Origin: JBBIQS01 sp037442205
Lineage (GTDB): Bacteria > Myxococcota > Myxococcia > Myxococcales > UBA5297
Direction: 5' to 3'
NCBI GenBank assembly: GCA_037442205.1
Contig: JBBIQS010000005.1
Coordinates: 1 to 64,000 of the forward strand
Length of the DNA: 64,000 bases
Shown here one piece after another: positions 34,267-42,376 of this stretch. Position 1 is the stretch's first letter. Every line of letters starts with the position of its first letter. A program made the position numbers and the translations under genes. The notes under the pieces were generated by a model. That model did not search any database, was not told where the DNA came from, and saw nothing but the letters and a program-made list of their open reading frames with translations.

Positions 34267-35072
34267 CGGTCGTCCTCCTCGGAGTGGCTGGGCGCGTTCC
34301 CCGGCCGCTGGCCGAGGAAGGCCTTCTCCGCCGGCAGCGCCTCGTCGGGCCAGGCGAGCCAGGCGATGGACCCGGCGGCGGCCAGGGCGGCGACGCCGAA
34401 TCCCACGACGGCCAGCGTCCCGTAGAACTGGCCCTGGCGGTAGTTGGCGGCGGTGGCGAGCCCGTGATCGGTGCCGTTGCCGAACGCGTCCTGCAGCTCG
34501 CTCTTGTAGGACTGGTAGCCGAAGGTGGAGAGGCCGCCGACGCCCAGGCCCAGGCCGGCCAGCGTGAAGCCGGCGAAGGTCGGCAGCTGCGACCGAGCGC
34601 GGCGGGCCGGGGCCGCGGGGGCGGCGACCACCACCGGCGCGGCGGGCTCGGCCGGCCTGGCGACCGGCGGCGCGGCGCGGGGCAAGTCTCCGGAGTAGGC
34701 GGTGACCACGAAGGGCGACTCGGGCGAGCCGGCGCGCCCGGGGCCGTTGCCGTCGGAGTCGAAGGCCTCCAGGTAGTAGGCGAAGCCCGAGCTGGCAAGG
34801 GCAGCAGGGACACGCGCGGTGAAGAGACCGGGGATCTCGGGGATGGGAGCCATCGGCAGCCTGGTGTATCCGGCCAGCCCCTCCACCTGGACGAAGAGGT
34901 TGGCCTCGGCGACCGGGCTGCCCACCACGGTGGTGATGCGGGCGCGGACCTCCACGACCTCCCCGCGCTTGACCGCCGCCAGCGGCCGGTGCTCGACCTT
35001 GGGCGCCAGCTCGTCGGCGTGCGCCGGAAGCGAGACCAGGGTCAGCAGCGAGGCAGCGACCAGGCCTCTCAT
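34263..35072 (-). CDS. Exported beta-rich membrane protein A2
   Basis: 269 residues. Signal peptide MRGLVAASLLTLVSLPAHA, mature start DELAPKVEHRPL. The beta-sandwich-like domain over about 20-130 ends in FAYYLEAFDSDGNGPGRAGS, which resembles the region between Ig-like strands. A Pro/Ala linker follows, then two C-terminal hydrophobic segments (AGFTLAGLGLGVGGLSTFG; YGTLAVVGFGVAALAAAGSI). It is a paralogue of the protein at 36145 (same AYYLEAFDxDGNGPxRAGSPE block). ATGA overlaps at both ends tie it to B1 and B2. Function unknown. Confidence 0.82.
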   Translation of the reverse strand: MRGLVAASLLTLVSLPAHADELAPKVEHRPLAAVKRGEVVEVRARITTVVGSPVAEANLFVQVEGLAGYTRLPMAPIPEIPGLFTARVPAALASSGFAYYLEAFDSDGNGPGRAGSPESPFVVTAYSGDLPRAAPPVARPAEPAAPVVVAAPAAPARRARSQLPTFAGFTLAGLGLGVGGLSTFGYQSYKSELQDAFGNGTDHGLATAANYRQGQFYGTLAVVGFGVAALAAAGSIAWLAWPDEALPAEKAFLGQRPGNAPSHSEEDDR

Positions 35073-36148
35073 CGGCAGACCCCGTTCTGGCAGGTGAGGC
35101 CCTGGCAGCACTGGCTGGCGTCGCGGCAGGGATTCCATTGCGGCGAGCAGCAGTGATCGTTCGCGCACTGGCGCCCGTTGGTGCAGCACTCGGACCCGCA
35201 GGCGGTGCAGGGCTGGCAGTTCCCCTGGGGGTTGGTGTTGACCTCGTTGCTGCAGGCGCTCCCCGGGCAGCACTCCGCCGACTTGGTGCAGGTCTGATAC
35301 TGCTTGGTGCAGCAGGCGCCGGCGTTGCAGGACTGGTCGGTGGTGCAGCAGTCCTCTCCGCAGGTCTCGGCGCAAGGCTCGCAGCGCGGGGCGTCGGCGA
35401 GGGGCCGGACCCGGCAGGTATTCGACGGGCAGCAGTCGGAGCGCGCCTGGCAGGTCCGGTAGGAGGCGAGGCAGTCCGCGGCGACGTAGCAGAAGCCGGT
35501 GGCCGCGTTGCAGCGCTCGCCCAGCAGCGTGCGCCCCGGGCCGCAGGACTTGGGAGCCGAGGCGCAGTCGGGGACGCAGACGCAGCTGGGCGGCGAGGTG
35601 TTGGCCGAGCAGTCGCAGCGCCAGCCGTCGCGGCAGTTCTGCCAGTCGCACGACTGCAGGCAGATCCCCGGGTTCCCCAGCGAGGCGATGATGGGGTGCG
35701 GGCCGGACGGGCAGTTGCCGCTGCTCTTGGACATGTCCCAGGTGCAGGCGCCCCCGGGCAGACCGAAGGCCTGCTCGGTGAAGCAGGTGCCGGCGTTCCA
35801 GGAGGGGCACAGGTCGCCGCACCCGGCGTCGCTGCAGCCCTGGGTGCAGCCGCGTCCGATGGCTTCGGAGCCCCCCCAGCTGCTGCCGACGTAGCGCTGG
35901 CAGCGGGGCGTCTCGCCGGGGCGGACGCAGCAGTTCTCGAAGCACTGCGTCCCCTTCGGGCAGCGGTCGTCGCCGGTGGGGGTGGGCTGCGACGGGCAAT
36001 TGGGCCCGGTGCAGGGATTGACGGGGCCGCTGCCGTTGCCGTTGCTGTTGCGGTAGCTGTCGCAACGGACCTGGTAGCCGTCGTCGGGAGCCGGCGGCGG
36101 GCAGGCGCACAGGAGAAGGGCGAGCAGCGACAGGCGGCGGGCGCTCAT
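35069..36148 (-). CDS. Cys-rich lipoprotein B1 with C-x5-CC-x4-C repeats
   Basis: 359 residues with roughly 58 Cys by hand count. Signal peptide with lipobox ending LLCAC. The N-terminal half parallels B2 (NCCVRPGETPRC, EQAFGLPGGACTWD). The C-terminal half carries three units of C-x5-CC-x4-C (CQARSDCCPSNTC, CTKSAECCPGSAC, CRDASQCCQGLTC) and intervening CGEDCC/CGSECC clusters, a knottin- or Dickkopf-like disulfide pattern. Outer envelope location, redox-dependent folding expected. Embedded by ATGA overlaps between A1 and A2. Confidence 0.85.
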   Translation of the reverse strand: MSARRLSLLALLLCACPPPAPDDGYQVRCDSYRNSNGNGSGPVNPCTGPNCPSQPTPTGDDRCPKGTQCFENCCVRPGETPRCQRYVGSSWGGSEAIGRGCTQGCSDAGCGDLCPSWNAGTCFTEQAFGLPGGACTWDMSKSSGNCPSGPHPIIASLGNPGICLQSCDWQNCRDGWRCDCSANTSPPSCVCVPDCASAPKSCGPGRTLLGERCNAATGFCYVAADCLASYRTCQARSDCCPSNTCRVRPLADAPRCEPCAETCGEDCCTTDQSCNAGACCTKQYQTCTKSAECCPGSACSNEVNTNPQGNCQPCTACGSECCTNGRQCANDHCCSPQWNPCRDASQCCQGLTCQNGVCR

Positions 36149-36921
36149 GGCCGCACCTCGGCGGAGCTGGCGGCAGCGGCGCGGGGCGGCTCGGCCTCCG
36201 GCCAGAGGGCGGACGCGAGCGCGCCGACGAGCAGCGCTCCTCCTGCCGAGAGCGTGATCGCGGAGATCGTGCTCATGGTCTGCAGGTCCTTGTAGGAGCC
36301 GGTGTCATAGCCCCAGCCATGGGCCTGGGCGTCGGCGAAGTTCTGGCGCTCGTGGGCGACCTGCAGCTGCAGCACCAGCCCGACCCCGGCGCTGCTGCCG
36401 CCGAGGAACGCCAGCACGCCGGTGAGCGCGTGCGAGCGCGGCTCGGGGGGCGGCGCCGCCGGGGTCACCAGGATGGTGCGCACCTGCTGCGCCGGGGTCT
36501 CGGCGAGCTTGGGCGCGGGGGCGGCGACGGTGACGCGGAAGGGCGCTTCGGGCGAGCCGGCGCGCGCCGGGCCGTTGCCGTCGGCGTCGAAGGCCTCGAG
36601 GTAGTAGTCGAAGTCGCCGCTGATGAGGCCCTCGGGGAGCCGGGCGTGGAAGAGGTTGCGCACGGTGGCGTCGGGGGTCATCGCCACGCGGCTGAAGCGG
36701 GTGACGCCGGCCAGGCGCACGAAGGCGGTGGGCTCGGCGATGGGCCGTCCGATGGGCGAGCTGATGATCGCCCGCAGCACCACCGGCTCGCCCTGAACCG
36801 CCTTGGAGATCGGCTGGTGGTCGAGGTGCGGCGCCAGCTCCTGGGCGCGCGCGGCCGAGGAAAGAAGGACCAACAGCGCTGCACAGCCGAGGGCGGCTCG
36901 CGTTCGCCCGATGTCGACCAT
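36145..36921 (-). CDS. Exported beta-rich membrane protein A1
   Basis: 258 residues. Signal peptide ending ARAQ, mature ELAPHLDHQPI. A beta-rich domain ends in DYYLEAFDADGNGPARAGSP, then a Pro-rich linker and C-terminal hydrophobic segments (LTGVLAFLGGSSAGVGLVLQ; ISAITLSAGGALLVGALASA). Paralogue of A2. First gene of the A1-B1-A2-B2 unit; B1 starts in its stop codon (ATGA). Start chosen at 36921, where the signal peptide begins; an open frame continues upstream but is composition noise. The Shine-Dalgarno is weak. Confidence 0.8.
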   Translation of the reverse strand: MVDIGRTRAALGCAALLVLLSSAARAQELAPHLDHQPISKAVQGEPVVLRAIISSPIGRPIAEPTAFVRLAGVTRFSRVAMTPDATVRNLFHARLPEGLISGDFDYYLEAFDADGNGPARAGSPEAPFRVTVAAPAPKLAETPAQQVRTILVTPAAPPPEPRSHALTGVLAFLGGSSAGVGLVLQLQVAHERQNFADAQAHGWGYDTGSYKDLQTMSTISAITLSAGGALLVGALASALWPEAEPPRAAAASSAEVRP

Positions 36922-37410
36922 CGCAAGAACCCCGCTCGCGCGCCGCCCCTCGCGCCGCAACAAGCTCGCCCGGCATGCTATCCCAAACGCCTCCCCCTCG
37001 GAACGGAGACTCTCTCTCGAGGTGGCGGGCGAGGTCCAGCGGCGCTTCCTGGCTGCGGCGGTCCCGCTCGGCCGCTTTGCGGAGTGCACCGAGCAGGTCA
37101 CCGGGCAGGTTCTTCAGCGTGAGCGATGGCCACTGACACGATCATCTGGTTCCACCGCGGTTGCGTGATGTCCTTGGGGGCGGCTCGCAGTGCGGGACGG
37201 TGCGGGCCCCTGCAACTCTGCCCTTGCGCCACGGGCATTGGCCGGCCCGCGGGCCAGACCGTCCGGTTTTCGAATGTCAGACCGTTCTGGTAGGGTCGCC
37301 GGCACTCGGAGGAGCTTCGCCGAGCAACCCGCGCACCTCGGCCGCGACGGCCGGGGCATCGACTGCGCGCCCCGCCCGCGACGGGCAGGGTATCGAGAGG
37401 AGAAGGCGTC
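36922..37410. other. Gene-free divergent region upstream of ssb
   Basis: 489 bp between the A1 and ssb genes. It contains a direct repeat CAGACCGTYC at 37255-37264 and 37278-37287 (23-bp period), the second copy forming a small palindrome CAGA-CCGT-TCTG, located about 125 bp before ssb. It may be an operator. No gene is convincing. Confidence 0.4.
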
Positions 37411-37881
37411 ATGGCCAGCGTCAACAAGGCGATCATCGTCGGCAACCTGGGCAAGGACCCCGAGGTCCGCTACACGCAGGGCGGCCAACCGGTGGCCAAC
37501 TTCACCGTGGCCACCAACGAGAAGTGGACCGACAAGAGCAGCGGCCAGCTCCAGGAGCGGACCGAGTGGCACCGGATCGTGGTCTGGGGCAAGCAGGCCG
37601 AGCACTGCGGCCAGTACCTGAAGAAGGGCCGCTCGGTCTACGTCGAGGGGCGCATCCAGACCCGCGAGTGGACCAACAAGGAAGGGCAGAAGCAGTACAC
37701 CACCGAGATCGTGGCCAACAACGTGGTGTTCCTCGGCGGCGGCGGCCGCGGCGAGGGCGGCGGCCGCGACGACTTCGGCCCGCCTCCCCCGGACTTCGAG
37801 CCCGCCGGCGGCCAGGGCGGTCCGGGCGGCCCCGGCCCCAGCGGCGGCGCCAAGGGCGGCGACGACGACATCCCGTTCTAG
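37411..37881 (+). CDS. ssb: Single-stranded DNA-binding protein
   Basis: 156 residues. N-terminal OB fold over about 1-110 (KAIIVGNLGKDPEVRYTQGG, ERTEWHRIVVWGKQAEHCGQ, GRSVYVEGRIQTREWTNKEG), a Gly/Pro-rich linker and the conserved acidic tip DDDIPF that recruits replication and repair partners. Full length. GAGGAGAAGG precedes the ATG. A strong hairpin follows, suggesting a monocistronic transcript. Confidence 0.97.
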   Translation: MASVNKAIIVGNLGKDPEVRYTQGGQPVANFTVATNEKWTDKSSGQLQERTEWHRIVVWGKQAEHCGQYLKKGRSVYVEGRIQTREWTNKEGQKQYTTEIVANNVVFLGGGGRGEGGGRDDFGPPPPDFEPAGGQGGPGGPGPSGGAKGGDDDIPF

Positions 37882-37940
37882 CCTCGGGCCTCCCCCGTCC
37901 CCGCGCCCCATCGGAGCGGAGGGCGGACTCGGGAGCGACG

Positions 37941-37970
37941 GCTCGCCGGCGGCTCGGCCGCTCGGCGAGC
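37941..37970 (+). terminator. Strong hairpin downstream of ssb
   Basis: GCTCGCCGGCGGC, TCG loop, GCCGC-T-CGGCGAGC: 13-bp stem with a single bulge, 59 nt after the ssb stop, followed by ATTCTCGTT (weak T-rich). Likely ssb terminator. The rest of 37882-38176 shows no gene. Confidence 0.55.
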
Positions 37971-38176
37971 ATTCTCGTTCCGCGACTCCGACTGCGGCGA
38001 CCTATCCCCGCGTCTTCGCTTCGCTTTCCACGGCTCGACATCCGTCGCACTTGCCTGGGCCGCGATTGGCCGGTCGAGGCGCACGGGCGCTCGGCCGCCA
38101 GGCTGGCCTCCCGATTTGCCCGGGTGCGATCGCGGCCGGTACATTGGCCTGACAGAAAGTCGACGGTGCCCATTTC

Positions 38177-39043
38177 ATGGCTGACGAGCTGGTCCGCCTG
38201 CATCTGAAAGAACCCGACCTGCTGGCGGTGGCGGTGATCTGCACCGACACCGCGCGCCACGCCTCCTCGCTGCACCGCTGCGCGCCGACCTCGGCCCAGC
38301 TGCTGGGACAGGCCTTCGCCGCCGGCTTCGGAGTGGCCGGGCTGCTCCACGGGCGGGCGCGCATCAACCTGCAGCTGACCTGCGACGGCCCGGCCCAGGG
38401 GCTGTTCGTCGACGCCGACGCCGAGGGGCGGGCCCGCGGCTACATCCGCAACCCCTCGGTGAACTTCGGGGCCGGCCCGCGCTTCGACCCGGCCCCGGCG
38501 CTGGGCAGCAACGGGATGCTGTCGGTCCTGCGCGAGCTCAAGGCCGGCGAGTACTACCGCGGCTCGGTGGCCCTGGAGCGCTTCGACCTGGCCCAGGACC
38601 TGGAGCGCTACTACCGCGAGTCGGAGCAGATCGAGACCGCGGTGGCGGTCGAGCTCGAGTCCTCGTCCGAGCTGCCCTTGGCCAAGGTGTCGGCGCTGCT
38701 GGTGCAGTCGATGCCCGGGGTGCAGGAGGGCGCGCTGCCGGCCGCCCGCGAGGTGATCGCCCGGAAGCCGGCCCACGCCGAGCGCGCCCTCGACCTGCTG
38801 CGCCCGCTGCTCGACCGCTTCCCGGGAGAGTGGGACCTGCTGGCGCAGTATCCGCTGGGGTACCAGTGCGGCTGCTCGGCCGACGGCGTGGTGCGGGCGG
38901 TGATCGCCATGGGCCGGGCCGAGATCGAGAACCTGCTCGAGACCCAGGGGCACGCCAAGGCCACCTGCGCCTTCTGCGGCACGGTCTACCAGGTCAGCGG
39001 CGAGCGCCTGCGCGAGATCCTCGAGGACGCCGAGGAGGAGTAG
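38177..39043 (+). CDS. hslO: Redox-regulated chaperone Hsp33
   Basis: 288 residues. The N-terminal holdase domain has LTCDGPAQGLFVDADAEGRA and RGYIRNPSVN. The C-terminal zinc redox switch has CGCS (near 233) and CAFC (near 266), the CxC...CxxC set that forms disulfides under oxidation and unfolds the protein into an active chaperone. Cytosolic. No strong Shine-Dalgarno at the ATG. Stand-alone gene between ssb and a convergent exported protein. Confidence 0.95.
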   Translation: MADELVRLHLKEPDLLAVAVICTDTARHASSLHRCAPTSAQLLGQAFAAGFGVAGLLHGRARINLQLTCDGPAQGLFVDADAEGRARGYIRNPSVNFGAGPRFDPAPALGSNGMLSVLRELKAGEYYRGSVALERFDLAQDLERYYRESEQIETAVAVELESSSELPLAKVSALLVQSMPGVQEGALPAAREVIARKPAHAERALDLLRPLLDRFPGEWDLLAQYPLGYQCGCSADGVVRAVIAMGRAEIENLLETQGHAKATCAFCGTVYQVSGERLREILEDAEEE

Positions 39044-39077
39044 CCGCCGGCGATCCCGGGGCCGCGCGGCTGATCCG

Positions 39078-39752
39078 TCAGTAGGTCCAGCCGCGGAAGC
39101 CCGGGGTGAGCTCGCCCTGGGGCTCGCCGCCCTTGAACGGCGCGTCGCTCACCCGCAGCACCCGGCGGGTGCCCTTGCGCGGCGGCTGCCCCGGGCCCTC
39201 CGGAGGCAGCTTGTAGGTGTCGTCGTGGGCGGCGGCGAAGTAGCTCTTGCCCACCTCCAGGCAGTACTCCCCGGCCCAGGCGCTCGGATGCTCGGTCAAG
39301 TACTGCGCCACCACTTCCGGCACCTTGGCGTCGTGCCGGGTGTAGCTGCGCTGGAAGGAGGGCTGCAGGTACAGCCGCAGCCGCCGAGGCTCGAGCTCCA
39401 CCCGCGCCCCGCCGGCCGCCAGCACCACCTTGGCCGTCGAGGCGTAGGCCACCGAGTAGCTGACCAGTTGCTCGCCCTCGCGCTGCCCGTAGGACCACTC
39501 GAAATAGCCGCAGGAGGCCTGCTTGAGGAAGCTGGGCTGGCTCGGGCCGAGGACCTTCACCTCGACGCTCTCGCCCGGCTCGAGCGAGGCCAGGAAGTCC
39601 TCTTCAGTCACAATCTTGGTGTCGGTGCTCATGGGCGACCTTTCGTCGCTGCGGGGAGTGCGCCCCTCGGTCGGCTGCGCGTGGGCGCAGCTGGCCGCCA
39701 GCCCGAGGACGGCGGCGGCCAGGCAAGTGAGGAAGCGGGGCGGGCGGGCCAT
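39078..39752 (-). CDS. Exported protein of unknown function
   Basis: 224 residues, not recognised. The N-terminus looks like a signal peptide (MARPPRFLTCLAAAVLGLAA followed by SCAHAQ), possibly a lipoprotein. The core has short beta-strand-like blocks (ESVEVKVLGPSQPSFLKQAS, SYSVAYASTAKVVLAAGG, RRLRLYLQPSFQRSY) and ends GFRGWTY. A second candidate start (MSTDTKI, ATG at 39632) has a better Shine-Dalgarno (GAAAGG, 8 nt), so a cytosolic shorter form is possible. It follows glgC on the same strand by 42 bp. Confidence 0.68.
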   Translation of the reverse strand: MARPPRFLTCLAAAVLGLAASCAHAQPTEGRTPRSDERSPMSTDTKIVTEEDFLASLEPGESVEVKVLGPSQPSFLKQASCGYFEWSYGQREGEQLVSYSVAYASTAKVVLAAGGARVELEPRRLRLYLQPSFQRSYTRHDAKVPEVVAQYLTEHPSAWAGEYCLEVGKSYFAAAHDDTYKLPPEGPGQPPRKGTRRVLRVSDAPFKGGEPQGELTPGFRGWTY

Positions 39753-39794
39753 GCCCGAGTATGTCCCGGGCGGCCGGCGCGGTGGAAGCGGAAG

Positions 39795-41039
39795 CTACTC
39801 GAGCTTCTCGATCTTCATGCCCTTGGGGATGACCACGATCCCGCTGTCGGTGACGTGGAAGCGCTTCCGGTCCTGCTCCGGATCGAAGCCGATGGTGGTC
39901 CCGGGAGGGATGTCGACGTTCTTGTCGATGATCGCCCGCCGGATGCGCGAGCGCCGGCCGATGTTCACGTCCTCGAAGAGGATCGACTCCTCGATGTAGC
40001 AGAAGCTGTTGACCCGCACCTTGGGCGACAGGATGCTCTTGTGGACGTGGCCGCCGCTGATGATGCACCCCTCGCTGACCAGCGAGTCGGTGGCCCGCCC
40101 CACCCGGTCGTGCGTCATGTCGAAGAAGACGAACTTGGCCGGCGGGTACGGCGGATGCGAGGTGAACACCGGCCAGCGGTCGTTGTAGAGGTTGAACACC
40201 GGGTCGATCTGGATCAGGTCCAAGTTCGACCAGTAGTAGGTCTCGATGGTCCCCACGTCCCGCCAGTAGCCGCGCTCCTTCTCGCTCTGCCCGGGGATCT
40301 TGTTCTGCATGAAGTCGTAGACGAACACCTTGGAGTATTTGTACATCTCCGAGATGATCGACTTGCCGAAGTCGTGGGCGCTGTCCGGGCGGTTGGCGTC
40401 GCGGACGATCTCCTGGACCATGGCCTCGGTGGTGAACAGGTAGTTGCCCATCGAGGCCAGGCACAGCCCGGGGTTGCCGGGCATGGGCTTGGCGTCCTCG
40501 GGCTTGGGCTTCTCGGTGAAGCCCACCATCCGCCCGTGGGTGTCGACCTCGATGATCCCGAAGCTGGCCGACTGGGAGATCGGCACCGGGATCGCGGCCA
40601 CGGTGCAGTCGGCCTCCACGTCGCGGTGGAACTTGAGCATCTGCCGCACGTCCATGCGGTAGATGTTGTCGGCGCCGAAGACGAAGACGAACTCCGGGTC
40701 CTCGTCGGTGATGATGTTCAGGTTCTGGTAGATCGCGTCGGCCGAGCCCTTGAACCAGTCCTTGCCGGTGCGCATCTGGGCCGGCACCGATTCCACGTAG
40801 TGGCCGAGCATCCCCGACAGCCGCCAGGAGCGGGTGAGGTGGGTGTTGAGCGATTCGCTCTTGTACTGGGTGAGGACCTTGACCTTGAAGATCCCGGAGT
40901 TGATGAAGTTGGAGAGGACGAAGTCGATGATCCGGTAGCGGCCGCCGAAGGGGACCGCCGGCTTGGCGCGGTCGCGGGTCAGCGGGTCGAGTCGCTCGCC
41001 GCGTCCCCCGGCGAGAATCATCGCGAGCAGTCTGGCCAT
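39795..41039 (-). CDS. glgC: Glucose-1-phosphate adenylyltransferase
   Basis: 414 residues, family length. Makes ADP-glucose for glycogen synthesis. Seen: AMILAGGRGERLDPLTRDRA nucleotide loop, KPAVPFGGRYRIIDFVLSN, FVFGADNIYRMD, GFTEKPKPED, YWRDVGTIETYY and the C-terminal left-handed beta-helix region (SEGCIISGGHVHKSILSPKV). GGGGAG before the ATG. No other glg gene is in the window. The divergent LolA-like gene is 168 bp away. Confidence 0.95.
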   Translation of the reverse strand: MARLLAMILAGGRGERLDPLTRDRAKPAVPFGGRYRIIDFVLSNFINSGIFKVKVLTQYKSESLNTHLTRSWRLSGMLGHYVESVPAQMRTGKDWFKGSADAIYQNLNIITDEDPEFVFVFGADNIYRMDVRQMLKFHRDVEADCTVAAIPVPISQSASFGIIEVDTHGRMVGFTEKPKPEDAKPMPGNPGLCLASMGNYLFTTEAMVQEIVRDANRPDSAHDFGKSIISEMYKYSKVFVYDFMQNKIPGQSEKERGYWRDVGTIETYYWSNLDLIQIDPVFNLYNDRWPVFTSHPPYPPAKFVFFDMTHDRVGRATDSLVSEGCIISGGHVHKSILSPKVRVNSFCYIEESILFEDVNIGRRSRIRRAIIDKNVDIPPGTTIGFDPEQDRKRFHVTDSGIVVIPKGMKIEKLE

Positions 41040-41207
41040 GGCTCCCCACGAAGTTGAGTGAGATCGGCGGCGAGCGTAAACCCCGTCCGGTGAGGCCGCA
41101 AGGAAAGTAGCCGGGCGTGCGAGCGCTCGCGAAGGGCGGCCGCGCCAGGGGGCTTCACCGCACGGGCAGGCCCTCCCACCTTGCCCGGCAGCGGGGAGGG
41201 GCGGCCG

Positions 41208-41855
41208 ATGCGCCTGGGGGCCTACTCGAGGATGCGGGCGGCGGCGCTGGGGCTGCTGGTGCTCCTGCTGGCCCCGCCGCCAGCGGGGGCGGGCGAGCTG
41301 CGGCCGACCCGGGAGTGGGTCGAGGCCCGGCTGCGCGCGCTGCTGGGGATGCGCACCGCCAGCTGGGTGCAGCGGATCTGGGAGAAGAAGGCCAGCGAGG
41401 AGCAGACCATCAAGGCCCGCTGCTACTGGGCCGAGCCCAACCGGCTGCGGCTGGACATCGAGGAGGGCTACGGCAAGGGGGCGCGGCTGTACGTGCAGGG
41501 CGAGGACCTGACCATCCGGCCCCCGGGGATCTTGAGCGCGCTGACCCTGCACCGGCGGGTGACCGACCCCCGCTTCCGCTCGCTGCGCGGCCACGACCTG
41601 CGCCAGGCGGCGATCTTCGACCAGCTGGAGTTCATCCTGTCGCGCTGGGAGCAGGTGACGGTGACGGCGACCGCCGACGGGGCGGTGCTCAACTACCAGA
41701 ACCGCGACAACCATCCGGTGCGGGCGGCGCTGACCCTCGAGCCGCTGCGCCGGCTGTACATCGAGGTCAGCGAGGGCGATCAGGTCGTCGAGCGCAACAC
41801 CTACGAGCAGATCGAGCTCAACGCCCCGATCGACCCGGGGACCTTCGTGCCATGA
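41208..41855 (+). CDS. LolA-like exported protein
   Basis: 215 residues. Signal peptide (ALGLLVLLLAPPPAGAG). The mature part resembles outer-membrane lipoprotein carrier/sorting proteins: ASWVQRIWEKKASEEQTIKA, CYWAEPNRLRLDIEEGYGKG, LNYQNRDNHPVRAALTLEPL strand series forming a half-barrel. It may shuttle a lipoprotein or lipid in the periplasm; the family (LolA/DUF1571) assignment is by pattern only. GGGGAGGGG 7 nt before the ATG. The next lipoprotein gene starts in its stop codon (ATGA), hinting that the lipoprotein may be its client. Confidence 0.72.
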   Translation: MRLGAYSRMRAAALGLLVLLLAPPPAGAGELRPTREWVEARLRALLGMRTASWVQRIWEKKASEEQTIKARCYWAEPNRLRLDIEEGYGKGARLYVQGEDLTIRPPGILSALTLHRRVTDPRFRSLRGHDLRQAAIFDQLEFILSRWEQVTVTATADGAVLNYQNRDNHPVRAALTLEPLRRLYIEVSEGDQVVERNTYEQIELNAPIDPGTFVP

Positions 41856-42370
41856 GAGGCGCCCGGCTGGCCCTGCTGCTGCTGTTCGCCTGCGGCCCGG
41901 ACACCGGCTCGCCGGGCGGGGCCAACCCGGGCAGCGTCAGCGGCACCGCCTTCGGCGCCGACTTCTCCTTCACCGCCGCCGCGGCCCGGGCCACCTTCGT
42001 CGCGGCCTCCTCGAGCGAGGGCCAGCTGACCCTCTCGCTGTGCGACGACGCCTGCCCGGAGCTGGGCTCGGCCGCGCCGCCGCCCAAGACGGTGCGCGCC
42101 TTCTCGGTCACCATCACCGCCCCCACCACCGACCTGCGCACCGGCACCACGGTGCGGATCGGGCCCCACGGAACCGGGTCCGCCTTCCTCCACCAGCCGG
42201 GCTCCACCCAGAACGACGACGCCGTCGCAGGCGAGGTGGTGATCGAGTCGAGCAACCTGACCGAGGGCGGCGCCACCGTCGGCAGCTTCCAGGTCGACCT
42301 GCGCTCAGGCGGCGCGCTGAGCGGCTTCTTCAACGCCACCACCCACCTCATGGGAACAGCCGCGCCCTGA
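41852..42370 (+). CDS. Lipoprotein of unknown function, paralogue of 48345
   Basis: 172 residues. Lipobox LLLFAC at about residue 14. The mature protein is Thr/Ser/Ala-rich and beta-like: NPGSVSGTAFGADFSFTAAA, CDDACPELGS Cys pair, ending GSFQVDLRSGGALSGFFNAT. The protein at 48345 shares the plan (GSVTGAAL start, a Cys pair CEFGC, GSFDLAMQRGGALHGTFEAP end). Overlaps the LolA-like gene by ATGA. Family unknown to me. Confidence 0.78.
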   Translation: MRGARLALLLLFACGPDTGSPGGANPGSVSGTAFGADFSFTAAAARATFVAASSSEGQLTLSLCDDACPELGSAAPPPKTVRAFSVTITAPTTDLRTGTTVRIGPHGTGSAFLHQPGSTQNDDAVAGEVVIESSNLTEGGATVGSFQVDLRSGGALSGFFNATTHLMGTAAP

Positions 42371-42376
42371 GGACCG

